Below, one piece after another: positions 36,815 to 44,873 of a stretch of DNA of 64,000 bases. Both the position numbers and the translations under genes were made by a program. The DNA is from Thalassotalea_H sp040779345. GTDB lineage: Bacteria; Pseudomonadota; Gammaproteobacteria; Enterobacterales; Alteromonadaceae. The notes under the pieces are model-generated. The model saw only the letters and a program-made list of their open reading frames with translations, ran no database searches and was not told the origin of the DNA. The stretch covers positions 1 to 64,000 of the forward strand of contig JBFONU010000015.1 in assembly GCA_040779345.1 (NCBI GenBank), read 5' to 3'. The first letter of the stretch is position 1. Every line of letters begins with the position of its first letter.

Positions 36815-38296
36815 CTACCTGCTGGCAATGTTAACGTCAAAAGAAAACTCACTACCTTTACCTAGTTGGCTAGTGACACGTATTTCACCTTTTAATAACT
36901 CTAGTAATTTTTTTGTGATCGCCAAACCAAGACCAGTATGCTTTTCATCACCTTGTATTGCATTACTTGCGCGATAACGTGTCTCAAAGATATACGATAA
37001 TTCTTCCGTTTTTATCCCCGTGCCATTATCACTAATTTTAACCTGACACTGATGATTACCTTGCTCTTCAATACTGAGGATAATTTCTCCATCACAAGGC
37101 GTATGTCGTAAGGCGTTTTCAATTAAATTACTCACCACCCTTTCTAGTTTTGCAATATCACTATTGACAATCAATGATGAACTTTGAGGAACAATACTCA
37201 TCTTGATGTTTTTTTCTTGCGCTTTTAGCGTAAATTTTGCCTTAACATCATAAAGTAACTCCGCTAAATTAAAATTTTCTAAATTCAACGAAACTTGACC
37301 ACCTTCTAGATGAGCCAGTTCAAATATTTGATCGATAAGTTGCTTCAATTGACGGGCGTTTTTTAATGAAACCTCAATGTACTTTTGTTGCTGTTCACGG
37401 GTTAAATTTTCGGCGTTTATAGAGATAGTTTCAATATAGCCTTGCAGTGAGGCAAGAGGTGTTCTTAAGTCATGTGAGATATCAGCAAGCAATTCTCTTC
37501 GTTGACTGTCGTTTTGCCTTAATTGCAATAATTGTTGATGAATTTGTTCCGCCATTGTTTCAAACACTTCCCCCAACAAATGTACCTCATTATTACTGTG
37601 TTGCATCCAATGAGTGAGCTTGACTTTTGAGGTATCAAAGCCTGCTGATTTTAATGCGGTGATCTCACGAGTTAACAACCTCAATGGCCGAGTAAAATAG
37701 GCAAATAACCCTAACATGACAATAAATAGAAACAACATTGCGCCAATAAATATCACCATAGACAACTTCATTTGCCTATTGGTATTTTGCCTTTCAAATG
37801 CCGTTTCGTATTGCTCTCCGGCAACAATGACATATAAATACCCTTGTAACGTCGAACCGTTAAATACTGGCGCGGCTGTAAATATCTTTTGTCTGGTTTG
37901 ATGTTGTGGGTCATCACCATATACAGGTAAATCGGCTTGGTTTTGAGTCAAGCTGATTAAGGGTTTTACATCAACTTTGTTTCGCTTGATCAGCGATTTA
38001 GGTAAAGAATGCGTTAAAATATTACCATTGGGATCCAAAAAATAAAATTCAAACGCAGGCCCTAAAACCATTAAGGTATGAAATAGATCTTTCAACGCTT
38101 GATGGTCAAAAACACCTTGTTGCAATAATGGATTATCTCTTGCGATGTTTGCCGCTAAAGACAAATGCAAATTCTGCTCTGATTCATATCTCGCCTGCTT
38201 TTCCAGTTGTATGGACCATAAGTAGAAAACGCTAATAATTGTGATAAACACCAACAATAAAGACAAAGAAAGCCGATGATAAAGTGAAAATTTCAC
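36815..38296 (-). CDS. Sensor histidine kinase, partner of the OmpR-type regulator
   Basis: 493 residues with a GTG start overlapping the regulator's TGA by 4 nt (GTGA). TM1 about 10-28, a periplasmic region of about 150 residues, TM2 about 180-205, HAMP about 206-262, HisKA with H275 (ISHDLRTPL), and HATPase with N-box NLIENALRHT, G1 DNGTGI and G2 HTGLGLAI. It is encoded downstream of two spondin-domain proteins and the regulator. The periplasmic sensor has no named family that I recognise. Confidence 0.94.
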   Translation of the reverse strand: MKFSLYHRLSLSLLLVFITIISVFYLWSIQLEKQARYESEQNLHLSLAANIARDNPLLQQGVFDHQALKDLFHTLMVLGPAFEFYFLDPNGNILTHSLPKSLIKRNKVDVKPLISLTQNQADLPVYGDDPQHQTRQKIFTAAPVFNGSTLQGYLYVIVAGEQYETAFERQNTNRQMKLSMVIFIGAMLFLFIVMLGLFAYFTRPLRLLTREITALKSAGFDTSKVKLTHWMQHSNNEVHLLGEVFETMAEQIHQQLLQLRQNDSQRRELLADISHDLRTPLASLQGYIETISINAENLTREQQQKYIEVSLKNARQLKQLIDQIFELAHLEGGQVSLNLENFNLAELLYDVKAKFTLKAQEKNIKMSIVPQSSSLIVNSDIAKLERVVSNLIENALRHTPCDGEIILSIEEQGNHQCQVKISDNGTGIKTEELSYIFETRYRASNAIQGDEKHTGLGLAITKKLLELLKGEIRVTSQLGKGSEFSFDVNIASR

Positions 38297-39018
38297 GCGG
38301 CGACACCCTGCCTTGACAACTTATAGCCGACTCCCCAAACAGTTTGCACAATTTCTGGTTTAGTGGCGTTTCTCTCTACTTTATTTCGTAAGCGATTAAT
38401 ATGTGAGTTAACTGTATGCTCATAACCACTGTGGTGATATCCCCATACAGAACTTAATAGTTGTTCGCGAGAGAAAACTTGTTCGGGGTGTGATGCTAAA
38501 TACAATAATAAATCGAACTCGGTTGAGGTTAGATCTAATTCTTTACCCGCAAGTAACGTTTTATGAGTAATATTGTCAATTTGTAACTTTCCTAAGGTTA
38601 AGAATTGCTCAGGGGCTGAAAGGGTTTTAAGTTTAGCATTTTGTTCAACGTTTAAATGAATGCGGCGAAGCTGACTACGAATACGCGCTTGTAGTTCTCT
38701 GACACTAAAAGGTTTTGCCATATAGTCATCAGCACCTAGCTCTAAACCTAATACACGATCAATTTCACTATCACGAGAGGTTAACATCATTATTACTTGC
38801 TCAGGCTTGCTTTGTCGGATTTTACGACATACATCTAAACCCGAAATCCCCGGTAACATAACGTCAAGTAAGATAAGTTGATAGTCATTCGTTGCTATTT
38901 TTTCAAGCGCTAATTCACCTGTAATGCAATGCTCAACCTTTAGCGGCAGTTCTTGTAGATTCACCATAATTAATTCAGCTATATCTTGGTCATCTTCAAC
39001 AATCAGTATCTTATCCAT
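38293..39018 (-). CDS. OmpR/PhoB-family response regulator
   Basis: 241 residues from the ATG at 39018, which has AAGGGAAT just upstream and opens with MDKILIVEDDQ; a longer in-frame start at 39084 adds an unrelated stretch. Receiver acid pocket E8-D10, phospho-acceptor D52, conserved K in AKPFSVRELQARI. A winged-helix domain occupies the C-terminal 100 residues (LTSTEFDLLLYLASHPEQ, RLRNKVE). OmpR-family regulators bind direct repeats spaced 11 bp, and three such repeats lie upstream of the spondin gene at 40598-40625, its likely target. Confidence 0.95.
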   Translation of the reverse strand: MDKILIVEDDQDIAELIMVNLQELPLKVEHCITGELALEKIATNDYQLILLDVMLPGISGLDVCRKIRQSKPEQVIMMLTSRDSEIDRVLGLELGADDYMAKPFSVRELQARIRSQLRRIHLNVEQNAKLKTLSAPEQFLTLGKLQIDNITHKTLLAGKELDLTSTEFDLLLYLASHPEQVFSREQLLSSVWGYHHSGYEHTVNSHINRLRNKVERNATKPEIVQTVWGVGYKLSRQGVAA

Positions 39019-39106
39019 ATTATTCCCTTTCACATGATGAAATTGTGCTTCATTGAACGGGCTAATATGAGAAACGAGCAGCAAGCACTGCTCGATTCGG
39101 TCTAAA

Positions 39107-39826
39107 TTATTCGAGACGACTTATCGTAATAAGTAACGTTGGATTATCAAATTTATGTGCCTGACTAAGTGCAGATGTAGATAAACCATCATCTACTGAT
39201 ACGACACCGGCATGCATGCCAACCCTATTTAGATCATCTCGCATTTCATTAAATCCCTCTCCTGCGCCACTGCTAGCAGGACCTGGAATGGTAGCGACTA
39301 ATTCAGAATTTTTTTCCGTTCCTGCATCATAAGAACGTGTTGTTAAAGAAATACTTTCGCCAACTTGTAAATGGCTTAAATTCATCGCATTGACACCTGA
39401 AAAAGCATCGTTGGTATTTACTAGCATTGTCGCAATAGAAATAAGCTCAGGTTGATTATCAGTTAACATGACTTCAATGGTTTCACTCATGCCCGGCATA
39501 ATAAGTCCTACCCCCGACTGCGCTGCTAATACTTGCTCTTGTGCTAGTAACGAGGCGTTATCACCACTTTCAGCTAATGTTTCTAATGCGACACTTGCTG
39601 CTTCACCAATTTGCCAAAAACTGCCTTCATCATGAAGAATGACAGCGACAGGAGATAAAGGTTGCGCATATGTTAAATTGCTCACCGTCACTTCATAACG
39701 GTATACAATAGGCTCTGGCTCCATCGGTTTTTCATCAACGAATGTTGAGTCGTTATCATTACAACCACTTAAAACGACAACTGGAAGTAGCGAAACTAAA
39801 ATTAATGTCTTGATTGAAAGCTTCAT
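39107..39826 (-). CDS. Spondin-domain lipoprotein
   Basis: 239 residues. The lipobox LSGC at 19-22 predicts a lipid-anchored protein. The mature part matches the bacterial spondin_N-like pattern shared with the next gene: YEVTVSNLTYAQPLSPV, an acidic/hydrophobic core, and a YDAGTEKNSE motif. It is a paralogue of the protein at 39836-40534, 9 nt upstream. The end is followed by the regulator gene after 88 nt. Function unknown; spondin_N domains in eukaryotes mediate matrix attachment, but transfer of that role is speculative. Confidence 0.85.
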   Translation of the reverse strand: MKLSIKTLILVSLLPVVVLSGCNDNDSTFVDEKPMEPEPIVYRYEVTVSNLTYAQPLSPVAVILHDEGSFWQIGEAASVALETLAESGDNASLLAQEQVLAAQSGVGLIMPGMSETIEVMLTDNQPELISIATMLVNTNDAFSGVNAMNLSHLQVGESISLTTRSYDAGTEKNSELVATIPGPASSGAGEGFNEMRDDLNRVGMHAGVVSVDDGLSTSALSQAHKFDNPTLLITISRLE

Positions 39827-39835
39827 AATAACCTC

Positions 39836-40534
39836 CTAATTAACCACTACCGTTATGCGAGCTATTGGGTTTAACCAACGATGAACAGTGTTATCTAAAT
39901 CACTCTTCCCACCAGATAAATCATCATCGCCTAAACTTCCACGATGGATATGAATATAGCCATTTTCTTCATTCATCGTTACGCCCATACCACCTGTACC
40001 AGCATCACCACCGGGGGCAACAGGAATACCGGCTACACCTGGTGCACCACCTCCATTGATGATTTCGTCATTAGCTTCGGTGCCAGCATCATAAGCATTT
40101 AGTGTCATTGTATAAGTGCCTGGTTCCGTTGGTATCATCCAGCTATCTAGCCCTACAAAACCATCATTGGTGGGTAACATCATGGCAACAAGCGATAAAT
40201 ACATATTGCCATCAGTGGTATCAAGCGTTGTTGAGGTAGTCATTGTCGGAGCAAGTAATCCGTCAGCAGGATTCTCAACCATATCACCATTATCACTCGA
40301 TAACATCATGGATAAACCAGAGATATCGCCACCTTCAGCCATCATTTGTAATGACGGCGAAGCCATTTCTCCGGTAGAAAATAATGAAGTATCTGAAGTA
40401 TGAGCACCGATGAGGATAGGTGTAAAATATATACCTTGCGTCAGGTTAGTAACGGTTATATCAAGTTGCTGTGCATGGCTAGTTAAAGCGGCAGCAGCGA
40501 AAGTCATCCCTGCTAGTAACAGTTTAATTTTCAT
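39836..40534 (-). CDS. Spondin-domain exported protein
   Basis: 232 residues. The signal peptide (about 1-21, SHA cleavage) is followed by ITVTNLTQGIYFTPILIGAH, typical of bacterial spondin-domain proteins. A YDAGTEANDEI motif matches the lipoprotein paralogue downstream. An insertion of Gly/Pro/Ala (about 163-190) breaks the domain near its end. Many Met residues occur in the core. Ribosome site AAAGGAAAT. It is the first gene of a minus-strand unit containing the paralogue, the OmpR-type regulator and the kinase, and it has the operator repeats upstream. Confidence 0.85.
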   Translation of the reverse strand: MKIKLLLAGMTFAAAALTSHAQQLDITVTNLTQGIYFTPILIGAHTSDTSLFSTGEMASPSLQMMAEGGDISGLSMMLSSDNGDMVENPADGLLAPTMTTSTTLDTTDGNMYLSLVAMMLPTNDGFVGLDSWMIPTEPGTYTMTLNAYDAGTEANDEIINGGGAPGVAGIPVAPGGDAGTGGMGVTMNEENGYIHIHRGSLGDDDLSGGKSDLDNTVHRWLNPIARITVVVN

Positions 40535-40969
40535 GGATATTTCCTTTGTTATAATTTGAATTCCTGTTCAGTATGCAAAGAAAATATTGCTTAGCTTTCA
40601 CAAAACAATCACAAAAGTATCACAATTATTAAAATCAAAAATGATGAAATTTATTGTTGATAATGCCGTTCGAACAAGCGTGATTGATTCAATTTATTTA
40701 AAATCAGTAGCAATGAACACGATTATAAATGGTTGATGATTAGGTTTTATCCTTGGTAATCGCCTGAAAACTCGCGGTTGAACTTTGTTTATAATTTGTG
40801 CCTAAGCCCGAAGGGCAGTTGCATAAAAAGAATATAAAGGTCAACAGGCTCTAATAAAAGGTTGAGGTTTTTAATGTTTAATTTGCTTTGATTATTTATA
40901 CTTATTAAAGATATACAAATTGCAGAGTGACTAAATCATTACACTTATTACCAAGGAAATGTCTAACCA
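40535..40969. other. Intergenic, spondin promoter side and upstream of a small membrane protein
   Basis: 435 bp without a gene. The left end contains the spondin ribosome site, a TTATAAC-like -10 about 20 bp upstream of the start, and the TTGTGA repeats. The remaining 340 bp shows no ORF, hairpin or repeat that I can support; it must include a promoter for the gene at 40970. Confidence 0.5.
40598..40625 (-). promoter_or_regulatory. Triple direct repeat, candidate OmpR-type operator
   Basis: On the minus strand TTGTGA-N5-TTGTGA-N5-TTGTGA, starts exactly 11 bp apart, 64-91 bp upstream of the spondin start codon. An 11-bp direct-repeat period is the binding geometry of OmpR/PhoB-family regulators, one of which is encoded in the same unit. 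Confidence 0.7.
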
Positions 40970-41332
40970 ATGAAATTGTGGTTAACCCCTGAAGTCTTTA
41001 ATAATATCGCTATTTCTATCGTTGATTATCGTTGGAAGTTGTTATCGTGGAGTATTTTTTCATTTATCTTATTTTTAATTTTACAAAATGAAGTGGTTGC
41101 ACAAACCCCAACAGCACTCGTTTGGTTGGTGATTTTGATTTTATTTTCCGCATTACAAACACTGGTTATCGCATCATTTATTTTCTTTTTTCGCGTATTA
41201 CCTTCTTCAAAAACTCAAAATAAACAATGGATTAAGTTTTATCGCACAATTGAATGGTGTGAAGCTATACTATTTAGCTTTATTTTACCGCTCCCCACAT
41301 TATTGTTTATCTATGCTTTTATCACTGTTTAG
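40970..41332 (+). CDS. Hypothetical three-helix inner-membrane protein
   Basis: 120 residues. Hydrophobic segments lie near 24-42, 48-73 and 94-118 with a basic loop (SSKTQNKQWIKFYR) between the last two. No recognised family. A ribosome site AAGGAAATG lies about 9 nt upstream. No clear operon partner; ligA and DUF3392 genes are convergent. Confidence 0.7.
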   Translation: MKLWLTPEVFNNIAISIVDYRWKLLSWSIFSFILFLILQNEVVAQTPTALVWLVILILFSALQTLVIASFIFFFRVLPSSKTQNKQWIKFYRTIEWCEAILFSFILPLPTLLFIYAFITV

Positions 41333-41378
41333 CGTTTTCCTTTTGTAAGAGCGCATTAATTAATTTCAAACAATACTC

Positions 41379-41702
41379 TTAAATGTGACGTTGTTTTTGC
41401 GCATACATGCCTAAACCGATAAAAATAAGGCTAACAACAGGAACAATGTACAGGTTCGGGATCTTAGCTAATTGTTGAGATAATATCCCCGTTAACCATA
41501 CTGTCGCTAAACCATAACCAATTGCGCAAACGAAAATGAAAACAACGGTTCTTAAAATGAAATGCTGTTTACGTACTAACTGTTTGATCACATTATTAAT
41601 ATCATTGCCAAATATCACTAATATCGTTGCAATAATTGCTAAAGCACATTGATATTGGTAAGGGCGAAACCACTGCCCCGCTTGAATTAATAGCTCATTC
41701 AT
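41379..41702 (-). CDS. DUF3392-like inner-membrane protein
   Basis: 107 residues, three hydrophobic helices (about 20-32, 46-70, 85-100), with the conserved IFGNDINNVIKQLVR and IFVCAIGYGLATV patterns I associate with DUF3392 proteins next to ligA in marine gammaproteobacteria. The start codon overlaps the ligA stop (ATGA), so it is translationally coupled with ligA. Function unknown. Confidence 0.8.
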   Translation of the reverse strand: MNELLIQAGQWFRPYQYQCALAIIATILVIFGNDINNVIKQLVRKQHFILRTVVFIFVCAIGYGLATVWLTGILSQQLAKIPNLYIVPVVSLIFIGLGMYAQKQRHI

Positions 41703-43744
41703 ACAGCAACACCATGCTTTATAAGTAAATCAAGCATTTCTTGCTCCGTTAAAATTTCAACACCTAAATCTTGCGCTTTAGTGAGCTTTGAACCCGCTTT
41801 TTCTCCTGCAACTAAATAATGTGTTTTTGCCGAGATACTACCAGACACTTTAGCCCCTAAAGATTGTAAATGGCTTTTTGCTTCACTGCGGCCCATTTGA
41901 TTTAATGTCCCTGTTAACACAAAAGTTTGATTAAGTAAGGGTTGTTGATCTTCCGTTTTAACTTCTATCGATGGCCAAGACATTATCCGCTCAAGTTCGT
42001 CAACGACTTCAAGGTTATGTGCTTGTTGAAAAAACGACGTGATATTCTTAGCCACCACGCCTCCAACATCAGGCACTTGTTGCAAGGTGTCGCCGTCAGC
42101 TTCTTTGATGGCAGAAAATGTTAAAAAATACTGCGCTAAATTAGCGGCTGTTGTTTCTCCTACCTCACGAATACCTAACGAATAAACAAACTTCGCTAAC
42201 GTCGTTTGCTTGGCACGTTGAATCGCTTGAATAAGGTTTTGCGCGGACTTTTTCCCCATTCGTTCCATGGTACTGACATCAAGTTCAGTCAATTTAAATA
42301 AATCAGCGGGGGTTTGGATCAAGCTTTCATCCACTAATTGTTCGACAAGTTTATCCCCTAAACCATCAATGTCTAAGGCTTTACGAGAGGAAAAGTGCTT
42401 GATCGCTTCTTTTCGTTGTGCGCCACAAAATAAGCCACCAGTACAACGCAGTACCGCTTCCCCTTCAAGGCGAATAACGGCTGAATCACAAACAGGGCAA
42501 GTTTTAGGAAAATTAATATCGCGTGCATCATCCGGCCTTTTGTCTTTAACAACACTGACAATTTGAGGGATCACGTCGCCTGCTCGCCTAATAATCACAG
42601 TATCTTTAATTTTAATGGCTAAGCGTTCAATCTCATCTTGGTTATGTAACGTTGCATTGCTTACCGTAACACCACCAACAAATATTGGTTTTAAACGTGC
42701 AACAGGTGTTATTGCCCCCGTTCTGCCAACTTGAAATTCAACGTCTTCTAAAGTGGTAAGTTCTTCTTGTGCTGGAAATTTGTATGCCGTCGCCCAACGA
42801 GGGGCACGTGCAACAAATCCTAATTTATTTTGTAGGCTAATATCGTCAACTTTAAATACCGTGCCATCAATTTCATAACTTAATTGCTCCCGTTCATTAA
42901 GTATATGCTGATAAAAGCTCTCAACTTCACTTGTGTTATTAAGTAATTTAACCTCTGGACACATTGGTAGACCCAGTGCCTTAAGTTGACAAAGTCGTTG
43001 GTAATGAGAGTTTTTCAACCATGAATGTTCGCTATTATTATCTTGTTCAACATACCCCATGCCATAAGCATAAAACGCTAAGTTTCGTTTGGCGGTTATT
43101 TTAGAGTCTAATTGTCTGAGACTCCCTGCGGCTGCATTGCGAGGATTTGCGAAGCTTTTTTCGCCTTTTTTTACCGCAGCAGCATTTAATTTTTCAAAAC
43201 TCGACTTGGGCATGAACACTTCACCACGAACTTCCAAGACCTGTGGAAAGTTGTCCCCTTGAAGCTTTAAAGGAATTGACTTTATGGTGCGAACATTTTC
43301 GGTAATATTCTCTCCCACTGCGCCATCACCTCGTGTTGCCGCTTGTACAAAAATTCCGTTTTCATAGCGAATACTTACGGCTAAGCCATCAAGTTTAGGC
43401 TCTGCGCAAATAACAATATCTTTATCACTTTTTAGTCGGTCATGAAGGCGCTTAACAAATGCTTGCCACTCGGCTTGTGAAAAAACATTATCTAGCGATA
43501 GCATAGGCACTTGATGAGTCACTTGTGAAAATGACTTTAATGGCGCTCCTCCCACTTTTTGGCTGGGGGAGTCAACACTTTTTAAACTAGGGTGCTGGGT
43601 TTCAAGCTGGATGAGTTCCTGCATTAATCGGTCATATTCTGCGTCAGGCACACTCGGCTCATCAAGCACATAATATTGGTGATTGTAGCGGTTTATGATG
43701 TGATGAAGTTCTTCAACGCGTTTTTGTTCAGCAAGTTCAGTCAT
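41699..43744 (-). CDS. ligA: NAD+-dependent DNA ligase
   Basis: 681 residues. Adenylation domain with catalytic K117 (AEPKLDG), OB domain, Cys4 zinc finger (CPVC...C...C), helix-hairpin-helix region and C-terminal BRCT (about 595-675). It seals nicks in replication and repair. Upstream are zipA and smc and downstream the coupled DUF3392 gene. The zipA-ligA order is conserved in gammaproteobacteria. Confidence 0.98.
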   Translation of the reverse strand: MTELAEQKRVEELHHIINRYNHQYYVLDEPSVPDAEYDRLMQELIQLETQHPSLKSVDSPSQKVGGAPLKSFSQVTHQVPMLSLDNVFSQAEWQAFVKRLHDRLKSDKDIVICAEPKLDGLAVSIRYENGIFVQAATRGDGAVGENITENVRTIKSIPLKLQGDNFPQVLEVRGEVFMPKSSFEKLNAAAVKKGEKSFANPRNAAAGSLRQLDSKITAKRNLAFYAYGMGYVEQDNNSEHSWLKNSHYQRLCQLKALGLPMCPEVKLLNNTSEVESFYQHILNEREQLSYEIDGTVFKVDDISLQNKLGFVARAPRWATAYKFPAQEELTTLEDVEFQVGRTGAITPVARLKPIFVGGVTVSNATLHNQDEIERLAIKIKDTVIIRRAGDVIPQIVSVVKDKRPDDARDINFPKTCPVCDSAVIRLEGEAVLRCTGGLFCGAQRKEAIKHFSSRKALDIDGLGDKLVEQLVDESLIQTPADLFKLTELDVSTMERMGKKSAQNLIQAIQRAKQTTLAKFVYSLGIREVGETTAANLAQYFLTFSAIKEADGDTLQQVPDVGGVVAKNITSFFQQAHNLEVVDELERIMSWPSIEVKTEDQQPLLNQTFVLTGTLNQMGRSEAKSHLQSLGAKVSGSISAKTHYLVAGEKAGSKLTKAQDLGVEILTEQEMLDLLIKHGVAV

Positions 43745-43812
43745 AGTATGTCAGTTTTTAAAATTTAGCCTCCTAACTTTTGATAAGTAAAGAGGCTTAA
43801 ATGGTTGGATGA

Positions 43813-44859
43813 TTAAGCAGAGGCAATTCGGTTTCTACGTTCAAACTCTCGTATTTTACTCATGTAATGTTGTTCGGTTTGTTTGGTCATGACACTACGT
43901 TTATCGTCAAGTAGCTGGGCATGAAATTCCATTGACAATTGTTTAGCTGCCGACATCATATGCTCAAAAACTTCAAAAGGATCACCCGCATTTGGCAAGG
44001 TCATAAAAAGGGTAATGCCTTGCGTAGAAAACGTTTCTATTTCATCTAAATCAAACGTTCCTGGGTTCATCATATTCGCTAAACTAAACGTCACTTTGCC
44101 ATTACCAGCATTGTCTTCATGGCGATGGAAGATATCCATATCACCAAATCGAAGGCCAAGTGTCAGTAAGGTGGGCAATAAAGCAGCCCCCGAAATACTA
44201 TTATTTTCAGGCATCACAACGGATACAACAATCACTTCAGGGTCAATTTCTACTTTTTTAGCGGGTTCAACCTCGTCGGTTGCTGACATTGCCGGAATAT
44301 CTTCGTTATCAACCTCACCACCAAAATTAATTTCCATTTGATTACGCGCTATTTTTTCTTTAACGCTTTTGCGGACACTCTTTTTACGTGTCGGCTTTTC
44401 TTGCGAAACTGGTTGTTGATAAACCGTTTCCGTTTTTTCTTCAATCGGCTGTGGAGCAACCTCTGTAGTTTGTGCTGGCGGTGGCACTTTATCAATAGGT
44501 GGCTGAGACGCAATATCAGACAAATCACCTAATGATGGCTCTAATGCCGGTTGTTCTGCGCTCGGTTTTTCAACATCAATCGGCAAGGGTTCTTCATCAA
44601 ACGTCGGCGCAGGTGCTGCTTCAGAAGGGATTTCATTTTCATTTAACGTGTTAGCACTAACCACCTTTACTTTACCAATACCATCTTGGTCAAAGCCTGA
44701 GCCATCAAAACTGCGGTCTTGAGGCTCAATTTTCTCATTGTTAGTTTTTAATTTATAAGGATTTTTATTTTTCCTTATCGTCCAAAACCCATGAATAAAT
44801 ATTGCGGCTATTACAATAGCGCTAATAATAATTAATACGTTTCTGAAATTATCTTCCAT
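43813..44859 (-). CDS. zipA: Cell division protein ZipA
   Basis: 348 residues. Short N-terminal segment and TM about 8-25, a basic/acidic then Pro/Gln-rich linker (about 30-200), and the C-terminal FtsZ-binding domain (about 205-340) with VVSVVMPENNSISGAALLP and GMDIFHRHE-like motifs. It tethers FtsZ to the membrane in the divisome. It starts 14 nt after smc with an AGGCTAGG ribosome site, so smc-zipA-ligA are probably one transcript. Confidence 0.96.
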   Translation of the reverse strand: MEDNFRNVLIIISAIVIAAIFIHGFWTIRKNKNPYKLKTNNEKIEPQDRSFDGSGFDQDGIGKVKVVSANTLNENEIPSEAAPAPTFDEEPLPIDVEKPSAEQPALEPSLGDLSDIASQPPIDKVPPPAQTTEVAPQPIEEKTETVYQQPVSQEKPTRKKSVRKSVKEKIARNQMEINFGGEVDNEDIPAMSATDEVEPAKKVEIDPEVIVVSVVMPENNSISGAALLPTLLTLGLRFGDMDIFHRHEDNAGNGKVTFSLANMMNPGTFDLDEIETFSTQGITLFMTLPNAGDPFEVFEHMMSAAKQLSMEFHAQLLDDKRSVMTKQTEQHYMSKIREFERRNRIASA

Positions 44860-44873
44860 TACCTAGCCTATTC

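Noticed and set aside
40116..40403. Open frame of 95 codons antisense to the spondin gene
   Set aside because: It is the shadow of a Gly/Ser/Thr-rich coding strand, has no ribosome site, and the opposite strand encodes a convincing exported protein.
42267..42566. Open frame of 99 codons antisense to ligA
   Set aside because: It lies wholly within conserved ligase codons and shows no domain or start signal.
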